Assembly (NCBI RefSeq): GCF_009497155.1
Contig: NZ_WINI01000004.1
Coordinates: 124,001-188,000 of the forward strand
DNA from: Glaciimonas soli
Lineage (GTDB): Bacteria; Pseudomonadota; Gammaproteobacteria; Burkholderiales; Burkholderiaceae_D
Direction of reading: 5' to 3'
DNA length: 64,000 nt
Numbering within the stretch: the stretch's first letter is position 1; every line of letters begins with the position of its first letter. The position numbers and the translations under genes were made by a program. Positions 44,873 to 53,757 of this stretch are shown here, piece by piece. The notes under the pieces are model-generated. The model made no database searches. It was not told the origin of the DNA and saw only the letters and a program-made list of their open reading frames with translations.

Positions 44873-46371
44873 CACCAGCGCCTGTATCAACCGATTCGGT
44901 CAAGGCCGGACCTGCCAAATCTTTAGGCAGCTTGCGCAGCCAGTTATTGCGCTGGCTCCTGATTCCCTTGTTGCTAGTAGTAGCGCTGGATGCATTTTCG
45001 GTTTATCGCAACGCATTGAATGTGGCTGACCTGGCTTACGATCGCACCCTGCTGGCCTCAACCCGGGCGCTGGCAGAACGGGTATCGGTAGTCGATGGCA
45101 AGGTCGTTGCCGATGTCCCGTATGTCGCGCTGGACAGCTTCGAAACCGATACCCTCGGACGCATCTATTACAAGGTGACCGGCACACACGGCGAATTTAT
45201 TTCCGGCTATGAAGATCTGCCAGCAATACCGTCGGACGTGCCACGCTCGGAAATTTATCCGGCACTGGTGCGCTTTTATCACGCAACTTATCACAATCAG
45301 CCAGTGCGCATCGCTGCCCTGTATCAACCTATGTATGACGATTCGATGCGCGGCATTGCGCTGATACAAGTCGCAGAAACCATGGATGCACGCAGCAACC
45401 TTACCCGGAAAATCCTGTTCAGCACCTTGTGGCGACAAGGTCTGCTGGTGACGGTGGCCGCGTTGCTGGTGTGGTTTGCAGTACGTTTTGTATTGCGTCC
45501 GCTGATGCAGCTGAAAGCCGCGGTGGAAGCGCGGGCAACCACCGATCTGGCCGATTTCGATGTTAATCAAGTCCACAAGGAAGTGCGGCCGCTGGTAATC
45601 GCCATGAACGGTTATATGGGGCGCTTACAGGCGCTGATCACCGGCCAGCGCCGCTTTATCGCCGACGCTTCACATCAGCTGCGCACCCCGCTCACCGTCC
45701 TCAAAACGCAAGCAGAACTGGCCTTGCGCGAACTTGATCGCAACCCAAACGATGCACATGCCTGGAAAAACCTGCGCGAAATCGTCGTCAGCATAGCTGG
45801 CACTACCGATGCTACCGTCCATTTGGCAAATCGACTGCTGATGCAGGCACGTGCCGAGCATGGTGCGGCCGAGAGCGACATCGAACCGGTCTCACTCACC
45901 GATGTCACGCGGCAGGTCGGATTGGAACAAGCACCGGCCGCCGTAAAAAAGCAGATCGATCTGTCGTTTGATGCGACTGACCAGTTGATCATCAACGGCA
46001 ATGCATTATTACTACACGAATTGATCAGCAATTTACTCGACAACGCGATTCATTACACACCGGCCGGCGGCAGAATTACCTTGCGTGTGCGCCTTGATAG
46101 CGTGACACAACAAGCTGTTCTGGAGGTGGAAGACAGCGGCATAGGCATCGCCGAAGAAGACCGTGAACGTGTGTTTTCCTCCTTCTATCGTGCGCCGTCA
46201 GCGCAACAACAAAACCCCAGCGGCGCGGGACTTGGATTGTCGATAGCGCGTGATATCGCTGCTGCACATGGCGCGCAAATTACACTTTCCGCCGTGCATG
46301 ACTGCAAAGATCAAACCCCGGGACTCAAGGTGACACTCAGTTTCCCCTTGCCTTTATCCTTGAACTCCTGA
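44869..46371 (+). CDS. tctE: TctE-like sensor histidine kinase
   Basis: This is a membrane histidine kinase of 500 aa. It has two membrane segments (LLRWLLIPLLLVVALDAFSV and GLLVTVAALLVWFAVRFVL) flanking a periplasmic domain of the TctE N-terminal type, then a HAMP-like linker and the H-box FIADASHQLRTPLTVLKTQA. The N-box is LLHELISNLLDNAIHYTPAG, and the ATP-binding G-boxes are DSGIGIAEEDRERVF and GAGLGLSIARDIAAAHGA. It is the partner of tctD (ATGA overlap). It may sense substrate through the neighbouring Bug receptor. Confidence 0.92.
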   Translation: MTPAPVSTDSVKAGPAKSLGSLRSQLLRWLLIPLLLVVALDAFSVYRNALNVADLAYDRTLLASTRALAERVSVVDGKVVADVPYVALDSFETDTLGRIYYKVTGTHGEFISGYEDLPAIPSDVPRSEIYPALVRFYHATYHNQPVRIAALYQPMYDDSMRGIALIQVAETMDARSNLTRKILFSTLWRQGLLVTVAALLVWFAVRFVLRPLMQLKAAVEARATTDLADFDVNQVHKEVRPLVIAMNGYMGRLQALITGQRRFIADASHQLRTPLTVLKTQAELALRELDRNPNDAHAWKNLREIVVSIAGTTDATVHLANRLLMQARAEHGAAESDIEPVSLTDVTRQVGLEQAPAAVKKQIDLSFDATDQLIINGNALLLHELISNLLDNAIHYTPAGGRITLRVRLDSVTQQAVLEVEDSGIGIAEEDRERVFSSFYRAPSAQQQNPSGAGLGLSIARDIAAAHGAQITLSAVHDCKDQTPGLKVTLSFPLPLSLNS

Positions 46372-46627
46372 ACTGCTTTGCTTTGTTAAAGCGCGAATGG
46401 AAGTTCATTTACGGTTCAAACATCCATCAAATCGTACTTGCTTCTGGCTAAAATCGACCAGCAAAAATATTTCACTGAAGAAATTTTTAGATGCCAGTCT
46501 AAGGGTATGCTATCGCCTTGAAATTTCACATTCCATGTTAAAAACCGTGGGCCGCAATTTGCGGTGACTGTCAACTTCCCACATAAACTTACTCACTAAG
46601 CGTCTTAATACTCATAGGAGTTCCAAC

Positions 46628-47758
46628 ATGCCACAACCAAAAATCACCGGCTTATCTGGAAATGAAATCTATTGCATGCAGTTGAAGGGCTACAAAGCCC
46701 GCGGTATTTTGGTGGGGAACAGCGTGCAGTCGATGGGTTTTCTTGGCAGTCTGGGCTCAGCCTTCCGTGGCGCCATGGGTGGCGAAATTCCGGCAGTAAC
46801 CGAGATGATCCATGACGGACGGCAAGCGGCATTTGATCGCATGGCCGACGAAGCCGTGAGCGAAGGTGTGCATGGGATAGTTGGTGTCTCGTCAGAATTG
46901 CGTGGGCTGGCGGGCAATTCTGAATTTCTGTTTGTCGGCTCTGGAGTGGTTGGCAATAGTGCCACGAGAATGTTTTCCAGCGCAGGCGATGCGCAGGAAT
47001 TGTATTGCCATATGGATGCCGGCTACCAGCCGATTCACTTTGCCTTTGGCAATATCGCCTACTCGGTTGGCGTAATCGGCGGCATCGCTGGCACGTTAAA
47101 AACCATGGTACGCGGCGAAATCAGAGAATTCAGCGACATCTTCAATGCCACCCGCCATCACGCACTGGAACGTCTGGTTAAACAAGCCAAAACGGCTGGT
47201 GCCAACGCCGTGGTCGGTGTGCGTACCAACGTGATGCGAATGAATGGCATGCATGAGATGTACATGACCGGCACCGCCGCCTACCACCCTAGCCTGCCGG
47301 GTGAATTTAACACAGCGCCAGTGACCAGCGATTTAACCGGAGAAGAGCTATGGGCCATGACCAGCTTAGGCTACGCCCCGGTCAAATTATTGATATCCAC
47401 TTCGGTCTATTCCTTAGGTGCAATCGGCGGTGTGAAAGCGATGTTCAAAGGATTTGTCAAAGGAGAGATCAGCGATTTAACCACCTTGATCTATGACGCC
47501 CGCGAAAACGTATTCGACCGTTTGAATGCCGAAGCAACAGCGGTCGGCGCAGAAGAAGTGGTTGGCACAAAAACGTATATCGTCGAACTCGGTTCAGGCT
47601 TGATCGAGGTGGTCGCCATCGGAACCGCAGTACGTAAATTGCCTGGCTTTAGCGTACAGACAGCGGCTCTTCCTTGTCAGGCGATTATTCGGGATAAGGA
47701 CACGTGGCTGAGTGGGGATGGTGGGTTTGATTTGCAATCTACTCGGGCTGGCGGGTGA
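46628..47758 (+). CDS. triple YbjQ/UPF0145-domain protein
   Basis: This is a 376-aa protein made of three tandem YbjQ-like (UPF0145, heavy-metal-binding-like fold) domains, at roughly residues 8-110, 118-220 and 233-345. Each repeats the pattern of a strand-helix with GxxGG...KGEI/RGEI (MGGEIPAVTEMIHDGRQAAF, VRGEIREFSDIFNATRHHAL, VKGEISDLTTLIYDARENVF) and a final V-G-V/T-K strand (GIVGVSSEL, AVVGVRTNV, EVVGTKTYI). Usual YbjQ proteins have a single domain of about 105 aa and form pentamers. Function is unknown. The AGGAGTT site is well placed. Confidence 0.82.
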   Translation: MPQPKITGLSGNEIYCMQLKGYKARGILVGNSVQSMGFLGSLGSAFRGAMGGEIPAVTEMIHDGRQAAFDRMADEAVSEGVHGIVGVSSELRGLAGNSEFLFVGSGVVGNSATRMFSSAGDAQELYCHMDAGYQPIHFAFGNIAYSVGVIGGIAGTLKTMVRGEIREFSDIFNATRHHALERLVKQAKTAGANAVVGVRTNVMRMNGMHEMYMTGTAAYHPSLPGEFNTAPVTSDLTGEELWAMTSLGYAPVKLLISTSVYSLGAIGGVKAMFKGFVKGEISDLTTLIYDARENVFDRLNAEATAVGAEEVVGTKTYIVELGSGLIEVVAIGTAVRKLPGFSVQTAALPCQAIIRDKDTWLSGDGGFDLQSTRAGG

Positions 47759-47803
47759 GTTGTTGTTGCTTTAATCATCAGGTGCTTGTAAAGGATTAAA
47801 AGT

Positions 47804-48406
47804 ATGCCCAGTACTATTTTTTTTATTCTACTTGTTATGCTGGGCCTACCCTATGTGCTTTATCGCTTAGGAAAATCTGACGAAGCCAGCTTTCATCGAC
47901 GCAACCAAATCGATTCGCCACAAGGCATAACATTCGTTTTTAATCGCAGGGGCATTTTTTCAACGCTAGTTGTGTTTGGCGCAATCATCATTCCTTTACC
48001 CTTCATGATTTACGCAATGCTTCAGCGCGCTATTCAAGAAAATTTATGGTTACTCATGTTCGCGCTTGTTTTCATCGCGACTGGATTGCTCACCATTCCC
48101 ATGGTTATACAGTTGGTTGGGCAGGTTACAAAATATCCGGCTGTTGTTCTTACTCCAAATTCGATTACTTACGAAAAATTAGAATTTAATTGGAATGAAA
48201 TTGCTAGCATAAGCCTAGCCCATACCAAGGTTCCCACAGTTGTATTCAAACTAAATAGCCGGAGAATTACGAAATTGGGAATTTTTCATACTGACACCTT
48301 TTACATTCTATTGGACACCATTAAGGACAGCGATGGTTTACTGGGACATGCAAAGTATTTTTTCGAAAAGGCAACGCTTCGGAAAGCTGATATTGCCTTA
48401 GGTTAG
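47804..48406 (+). CDS. hypothetical membrane protein (PH-domain-like)
   Basis: This is a 200-aa protein. A first hydrophobic segment at the N-terminus (IFFILLVMLGLPYVLYRLG) and a hairpin of two membrane helices (TLVVFGAIIIPLPFMIYAML and LLMFALVFIATGLLTIPMVI) precede a soluble C-terminal part. Strands in that part (AVVLTPNSITYEKLEFNWNE, IASISLAHTKVPTVVFKLNS) resemble bacterial PH-like domains. I cannot assign a role. It starts 45 bp after the YbjQ gene and may be co-transcribed with it. Confidence 0.65.
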   Translation: MPSTIFFILLVMLGLPYVLYRLGKSDEASFHRRNQIDSPQGITFVFNRRGIFSTLVVFGAIIIPLPFMIYAMLQRAIQENLWLLMFALVFIATGLLTIPMVIQLVGQVTKYPAVVLTPNSITYEKLEFNWNEIASISLAHTKVPTVVFKLNSRRITKLGIFHTDTFYILLDTIKDSDGLLGHAKYFFEKATLRKADIALG

Positions 48407-48434
48407 TCATTATTCCCTCAGTTTAGCCAGCATC

Positions 48435-48923
48435 ATGCTCACCCTGGAAGAACTACTCACCCTAGACCTGCTAACCCTGCGCGCCCATACCGAGCGTGCC
48501 GGCGATACACTCGATCCCGAGTTACACGCATCTCGCATACGTGAGTCGTTGCTGATTTCTCAGGTTTGCGCTGTGCGTCGTGATGGCGAATTGGTGGCTT
48601 ATGCGATGTTGAGTCCAGAGTCGCCGACTGGCACTTGCTGGTTTGTTCTCGCCTTCAACACCCATCCACTACATCGCAACCCTGCGGTAATGTTTGAATT
48701 GTTTCAGGCATTTTTTGAGTTGGTGAAGCGCCTTGGTATCGAGGAACTTCGCAGCAACGTCTACAAAACAAACATCCTGTCGATGGCATTTCATAAACGG
48801 CTCGGGTTTCGGATTACAAAAGAGAGCGTCAAGGGTGTTGAGTTCTTTATTTCCGTCGCTGAGATCGCGGATAACCCAGCTATCGAACGCACATTGAAGA
48901 AACTGCGCGGGCAACCCGGCTAA
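48435..48923 (+). CDS. GNAT family N-acetyltransferase
   Basis: This is a small acetyltransferase of 162 aa. It shows the GNAT core: a first strand (VCAVRRDGELVAYAMLSPES), then FVLAFNTHPLHRNPAVMFEL in the acetyl-CoA region, and the C-terminal MAFHKRLGFRITKESVKGVE typical of the last strands. The canonical R/QxxGxG/A loop is poorly conserved (HRNPAV), so activity is less certain. The substrate is unknown. Confidence 0.7.
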   Translation: MLTLEELLTLDLLTLRAHTERAGDTLDPELHASRIRESLLISQVCAVRRDGELVAYAMLSPESPTGTCWFVLAFNTHPLHRNPAVMFELFQAFFELVKRLGIEELRSNVYKTNILSMAFHKRLGFRITKESVKGVEFFISVAEIADNPAIERTLKKLRGQPG

Positions 48924-48953
48924 CCTCGAATAAGACATCGCAAGAAAAAAAAA

Positions 48954-48973
48954 GGCCACATTTGCATGTGGCC
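48954..48973 (-). terminator. rho-independent terminator of the phosphoesterase gene
   Basis: GGCCACAT and ATGTGGCC form a perfect 8-bp stem with a TTGC/GCAA loop. On the minus strand it is followed by a run of nine T residues, then TTCTTGC. It lies 41 bp after the stop of the acid phosphatase-like gene. Confidence 0.9.
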
Positions 48974-49013
48974 TCATCATTTCCAGGACTTCAATTAACC
49001 CTATTCCGATTCA

Positions 49014-51092
49014 TCACTGCCATTGATTCCGCGAGTGATCAAAATCGAACAGATCAAACAGATCGCCGATCGCCGGACTATTTGCCGGTACGTAGGCATT
49101 TCTTCTTTCCGCGATTGGATTAGGTAAATTGTCACGGCTGCGATTGCTGACTGGTTTTAACTTCCAATTACGTTCGATGAATTTCAGGATCGAAACGTGA
49201 TCGGTGTAATCGTGCGAGACATGGCCTTTTTTGGCCAACGGTGACACCACGATGAACGGAATACGTGTACCGTCGCCGAAGAAATCCACTGGTTGCACAT
49301 AGCCTGAATCGTAATAACCACCACCTTCGTCGAAAGTAATGAAGATGGCTGTGTCTTTCCACAATTCTGGATTGGCTTTAACAGCGTCAACGATCTTCTT
49401 GGAGAAACCTTCGAACAGGTCAAGCTTGGAAGAAGATGGATGACCATCGACCAGACCGCTTGGTTTGACGAACGATACTGCTGGCAACGTGCCTGCTTTG
49501 ATGTCTGCGTACAGATTGGTGGTGTCCTGGATATGCGCAGCAACTACAGCAGGTTTGCTCATGATGGACGTGTCGTATTGGAACGGATTACAGATGTTGC
49601 AATACTCGTCTGTGTTCGCACCTTGTGCACCATAGTTCAACTGGTAAGGATCATTTACATAATTGTTCCATTGGTCGCCGTAGTATTTCCAGGAGACGTT
49701 GGCAGCAATCATGCTGTCACCAATACTTGGCACCGACGATGGTGGAATGGTGAAGACCGTGTTGTTAGGGCTGTTATCGATGTAAGCATTATTACCGTTA
49801 CCGAAATAACCTGGATTGTAGTTATTCAATAAATAGTAATGGCCAGCTTCGCAGTTTGAACGAATCGGATGTGGCAACGATTTCAGATAGTTGGCGATAG
49901 GGGCAACGCCGGGCTGGGTAGTATCGGCACAATTGCTATAAGAACCGCCACCATAAGATGCAGAGCCGTATGAACCACCGCCATAACCGTCTTCTGAATA
50001 CCAATTGTTGGTACCGGCAGCAGCATTTGGATTTTCAACTTCATCGACGATGCCAGCATTTTTGCTACCGGCGGCCACCAAAGTATTGTGCGGAGGAGCC
50101 AATGGTTTGCCAGCACCATCACTGAACCAGAGTGCGTCGCCATGCCCAAGCATGATGTGATTTGCACCGGTACCGCCATTGACGGATTGATGGAAGTTGT
50201 CGCTGATGGCGTAACGATCTGCCAGATCTTTGAAGTAAGGTACGTCACCGGTTTTCATGTTGTAAAAACCAAGTGCGGTAGAACCTTCACCAGTAGTTTT
50301 CGCTGTCGGTGAATATTCAGTGCTGAAGTTTGCTGGCTCCGCATCACCATTGGCGCCGGCACCGACGGTGGTTTCAACCCATGAGAATAGCGACGAATCA
50401 CAACCGGATGGGCGTGCTGGTGTTGCGTGCTTTACGTCGCAGTTAAGTTGCTGCCACATTTGATAGAAGCGATGTACCGGGCTTGCCGAATAATCGTGAT
50501 AGCCAAATGTGCTGCCATTGGTCAGCTGGAACGGACCTGGCGGCAAAGCAGTGACATTGGTGATGCGTTGATCGGGTACGTGCGATGCCTGGCCGGTTCC
50601 ACCGGCGACCAGGTATTGGTAATACTCATCCGGCAATCCATTTTCCGATTGCTGTGCAAGCGCCAAGCTGTTGCCCGTAATATAGGAAGTCTTCGGGCCA
50701 CCTGTCAGCGGCGCTGGCAACACATTGCCAGGCAATGTCGTTTTCGCTGGATTTAACAGAAATTCATTAGTTTGCGTATCGCTGGCGGCTTGCTGCTGCG
50801 CGAGAGAGAAATTCGGTCCAGGTGTGCCATCTGCATTAACAATCCCCATCGAGCGCAGATTCCAGATGCCATGACCGTGTTTTGGTTCATACGTGGCAAA
50901 TACATTATCGAAACTGTGATTTTCACCGATGATAACGATGACATGCTTAATTGGTGATTCAGTTTTGTAGGCCGCTGTATTTGCAGTATTCGGAACAGTT
51001 TGTGCTATTGCAGCACCCAACGACAACTGGAAAAGCGCGATTGAACTCAAACCAAGGCCCACGCCGCGCATGCCTTTTAATCTAAAATTCAT
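49014..51092 (-). CDS. acid phosphatase / phospholipase C family phosphoesterase
   Basis: This is an exported phosphoesterase of the AcpA / non-haemolytic phospholipase C superfamily, 692 aa. A signal peptide (LSSIALFQLSLGAAIAQ) precedes the catalytic domain. Metal-site and nucleophile segments are HVIVIIGENHSFDNVFATYE, GANHIMLGHGDALWFSDG, IFITFDEGGGYYDSGYVQP and FIVVSPLAKKGHVSHDYTDH. A Gly/Ser/Tyr-rich insert (GYGGGSYGSASYGGGSYSNC) lies near the middle. The ATG at 51092 has an AGGGAG site, and the longer frame to 51143 is rejected. Whether lipids or phosphomonoesters are the substrate is open. Confidence 0.9.
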   Translation of the reverse strand: MNFRLKGMRGVGLGLSSIALFQLSLGAAIAQTVPNTANTAAYKTESPIKHVIVIIGENHSFDNVFATYEPKHGHGIWNLRSMGIVNADGTPGPNFSLAQQQAASDTQTNEFLLNPAKTTLPGNVLPAPLTGGPKTSYITGNSLALAQQSENGLPDEYYQYLVAGGTGQASHVPDQRITNVTALPPGPFQLTNGSTFGYHDYSASPVHRFYQMWQQLNCDVKHATPARPSGCDSSLFSWVETTVGAGANGDAEPANFSTEYSPTAKTTGEGSTALGFYNMKTGDVPYFKDLADRYAISDNFHQSVNGGTGANHIMLGHGDALWFSDGAGKPLAPPHNTLVAAGSKNAGIVDEVENPNAAAGTNNWYSEDGYGGGSYGSASYGGGSYSNCADTTQPGVAPIANYLKSLPHPIRSNCEAGHYYLLNNYNPGYFGNGNNAYIDNSPNNTVFTIPPSSVPSIGDSMIAANVSWKYYGDQWNNYVNDPYQLNYGAQGANTDEYCNICNPFQYDTSIMSKPAVVAAHIQDTTNLYADIKAGTLPAVSFVKPSGLVDGHPSSSKLDLFEGFSKKIVDAVKANPELWKDTAIFITFDEGGGYYDSGYVQPVDFFGDGTRIPFIVVSPLAKKGHVSHDYTDHVSILKFIERNWKLKPVSNRSRDNLPNPIAERRNAYVPANSPAIGDLFDLFDFDHSRNQWQ

Positions 51093-51342
51093 AATTAACT
51101 CCCTAATCGTCACATGACAGCCAAGAAGGTACGCTTTCCACATGGCAATTAAATGAACGTTCTATGACAATTAGATGAAATTTTTGTGACCGCCTGATTT
51201 GAGTTTGTTATGGCTTTTTCAATTTACAAAGCATGTTTTGTTAGGTGTTTTTCTTGCTAATCTATCTCTGCGGGTTCCGTCTCACATAGGCGCGAAAGCG
51301 AATTTTCATTGCATTTATTTGAAATAATTTGCGCAAATCCCA

Positions 51343-53187
51343 TCAAGATGCTGGCTGGTTTTTTTGCGGCTGCTTATCTCGCGCAATAACGCGAATCGTA
51401 CCCATCATGCCTCCATCTTCATGTTCCATCAGGTGACAGTGATAGACAAAAGTGCCTACCGTGTTCGGATCGCGGAAATCCATGCGTAGTCGCACGCTGG
51501 GGTATTTCAACATACTGTCTTTGAAATAAGGGACGTTGACCGTATCGCGCAAGAAAGGCTCATCCACTGACATGCCTGCCCAATCCATCACAAGGAAGTG
51601 GATTTGATGAATATGGAAAGCGTGCAGTTCGTTGCTTCTGTTCTCAATGATCCAGTCTTCCACATCACCTTGATTGACCACCACATTGGGAACGCCGGAA
51701 TGCGGATCGAACATGGTCGGCGTTTTACCATCTTCGGTAATATAAAAGTCGGTCGGACTATTCGGATCGTTTGGATTCGACGGCTTTTCGGAAAAGAAAA
51801 ACTTCCGCACGCGTGTAGGCGTGACGTCTCCCAGCCAGGGAACGGTAGCCGCAGGCAATGGCACATGCGACATCGGCAGAATTGATTGCGGTTCCGGCGC
51901 ATCGGCCTCTGTCGTAATTGATGCGAGCGCACGATTCGGTACATTTTCTCCGCCCGGCCCAGTATCGACTGTCCTTGTCACGAGCAAGCCGGGCACTCCG
52001 GCAGGCGGGCCGCTGACGATGAATTCGACCCGCGCACCCGGTGGTAGTCCGATGTGATTCACCCATTCAACGGACGTCGGATAGTCCGCATTGCTTTTTT
52101 GCGGAACGCCATCTATCGCAACAACCCCGAGTTGTTGCGCTCTGCGATTGGACAGCACCGCGAGGTTCAGATAGGTGATCGAAGATGCGTTAAGAACGCG
52201 CCACAGCTGGCGCTCATTTGGCTTCATTTTTATGCTGGCGGTTGGGTAATCCGGATATGGCACCGGCACAAAATTGAGGCTAAGATCTTTTGCCGGCTTA
52301 CCGAAACCAGTGCCGTTATTCGTCGCATCACCGTCATTATCAAGCAGCGTTTTGGGGATGACAGGCTCTGACTTTGATGGTGCTGCATCCGGATTCTGCA
52401 AATCCTGATCGCGAATGATCAACACACGTTCTGGCAATCCCGCCACAGCCGGAATAGCACGTTCTATGCCTTCGATGATCAATGCGCCTGAAGCACCGCC
52501 CTGCACCTGCTTGCTGCTGAATCCATGAATATGCGGGTGATACCAATACAAACCCGGCGGTTCATCGCGCGGGATGTTGAAACGATATTCAAAGGCAGCA
52601 TCGCCGGGTTGAATCGAGGTGTGTAGTACGTCATCCTGATGACACAACGGCGGCACTGTCAAACCGTGGAAATGGAGATTGGTCGAGGTGGCAGACATCA
52701 TGTCACTGTTACAAGGGTCGGCTTTCTTATCAAACTTCATGCCGTGCATAGTCGATTTACTCAGCATCAGCAAATCCATGGCGCTTGGCTTAGCCGCGGA
52801 TTTGCTCTGAGTTTTGTCTTCAACCAAATCATTCTTGAGCCGCAATATCAGCAGATCACCGGGATGCAATCGCAAAGTCGGCGATTGACTACCATCTGGA
52901 AGCTGATAACAGTAGCGCGTCGATCCGTCTGGTTCGTGGTAATTACGGATGGTCAGATCAAGCTTCAAAACGCCGTTCTGACTGCGCAAGTCTTCAGGCT
53001 CCGGTACCGGGCTGCCGGGTAGTGGCCTCGGACATAGCTGTGCAGCGGAATTTTGAGCAACGGTTGGCGGTAATGACTCGGCAGCCCATCCATTGAGCGA
53101 ATAAAAACTGGTAAAAAATATAAATCCGATAAAACAGAGAGCAGTACGGGTGAAAAAATTGCGACAACCAAATTTGGAACCACGCAT
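51343..53187 (-). CDS. multicopper oxidase
   Basis: This is a periplasmic or secreted three-domain multicopper oxidase of 614 aa. The signal region is FTRTALCFIGFIFFTSFYSL. All four copper-ligand blocks are present: NLHFHGLTVPPLCH, LYWYHPHIHGFSSKQVQGG, HAFHIHQIHFLVM and VYHCHLMEHEDGGMMG, the last with the type 1 Cys and the T2/T3 histidines. There is no Met-rich CueO-like insert. The start at 53187 is chosen over a frame open to 53259. The substrate is unknown, and metal or phenolic oxidation are both possible. Confidence 0.92.
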   Translation of the reverse strand: MRGSKFGCRNFFTRTALCFIGFIFFTSFYSLNGWAAESLPPTVAQNSAAQLCPRPLPGSPVPEPEDLRSQNGVLKLDLTIRNYHEPDGSTRYCYQLPDGSQSPTLRLHPGDLLILRLKNDLVEDKTQSKSAAKPSAMDLLMLSKSTMHGMKFDKKADPCNSDMMSATSTNLHFHGLTVPPLCHQDDVLHTSIQPGDAAFEYRFNIPRDEPPGLYWYHPHIHGFSSKQVQGGASGALIIEGIERAIPAVAGLPERVLIIRDQDLQNPDAAPSKSEPVIPKTLLDNDGDATNNGTGFGKPAKDLSLNFVPVPYPDYPTASIKMKPNERQLWRVLNASSITYLNLAVLSNRRAQQLGVVAIDGVPQKSNADYPTSVEWVNHIGLPPGARVEFIVSGPPAGVPGLLVTRTVDTGPGGENVPNRALASITTEADAPEPQSILPMSHVPLPAATVPWLGDVTPTRVRKFFFSEKPSNPNDPNSPTDFYITEDGKTPTMFDPHSGVPNVVVNQGDVEDWIIENRSNELHAFHIHQIHFLVMDWAGMSVDEPFLRDTVNVPYFKDSMLKYPSVRLRMDFRDPNTVGTFVYHCHLMEHEDGGMMGTIRVIARDKQPQKNQPAS

Positions 53188-53510
53188 TTTATAATCCACA
53201 AAATCGTTCAAATCATGCCCTTTATCAGCTATAACGCTTAATATCGGATACCGTATCACTGTTAATTAGCAGCGATTATGTTGCCAGGCCCATCTAACGC
53301 GGCCTGTAAATGTGAATCAGTATAATTTTGGTTTATGACTAGATTAAGACGTGAAAATCTTTATAAATAAGGTCTATGTAAAGCAGGACTCAGCTAAGTT
53401 GCCGTTCGATTAAGAGGAGGGCCATTTGCCCGAAGTAGCTCAATAGAATGTGTTAGCGTCGCCAAGGCTGTTGCTTTTGACGTTGGTTTTGAATTTCGCA
53501 TTGGACGTTG

Positions 53511-53602
53511 CCAAAATTACGGACAGCATTCGGAAAAAGAGGGAAGACATGTCTGAGCGTAGCGAGTTGGTCTTTCCTCCCGAATGCTGACCGTAATTTT
53601 GG
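53511..53602. repeat. long imperfect inverted repeat (23-bp outer arms)
   Basis: The left arm starts CCAAAATTACGGACAGCATT (53511-53533). The right arm at 53580-53602 is its reverse complement with a single mismatch. Inside, GAGGGAAGAC near 53540 pairs with GTCTTTCCTC near 53570 with one G-T mismatch, so the whole 92 nt can fold into one extended hairpin. It is followed at 53606-53620 by CCCGCC-AAC-GGCGGG. Confidence 0.85.
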
Positions 53603-53647
53603 GAACCCGCCAACGGCGGGCAACGGCTCTGCGATCGCCTTCTTTTG

Positions 53648-53679
53648 CTTACTTTTCTTGGCGAAGCAAGAAAAGTGAG
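53648..53679. repeat. third hairpin of the composite repeat
   Basis: CTTACTTTTCTTG (53648-53660) and CAAGAAAAGTGAG (53667-53679) pair with one mismatch around the loop GCGAAG. It is followed by GTAGCTGTCGGGCTACCC, itself partly self-complementary. Sequences of this kind (CTTACTTTTCTTG...) recur between genes in several Burkholderiales and Xanthomonadales, as I recall. Confidence 0.7.
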
Positions 53680-53757
53680 TAGCTGTCGGGCTACCCCCGA
53701 CATTGCCAGCACCACGGAGTGACGACTTAATCAAGATAGCTTACCTAAACAACGTCA

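Larger units (their letters stand above)
53188..53757. other. gene-free region between multicopper oxidase and AraC genes
   Basis: This is 570 bp with no credible gene. Positions 53188-53450 must hold the multicopper oxidase promoter. Positions from about 53450 to 53700 are occupied by a composite hairpin element. Open frames crossing it are by-products of the repeat. Confidence 0.7.

Noticed and set aside
53440-53734. Two overlapping leftward open frames of about 90 codons
   Set aside because: They run through the composite hairpin repeat, and the predicted protein is explained by the repeat sequence rather than by a gene.
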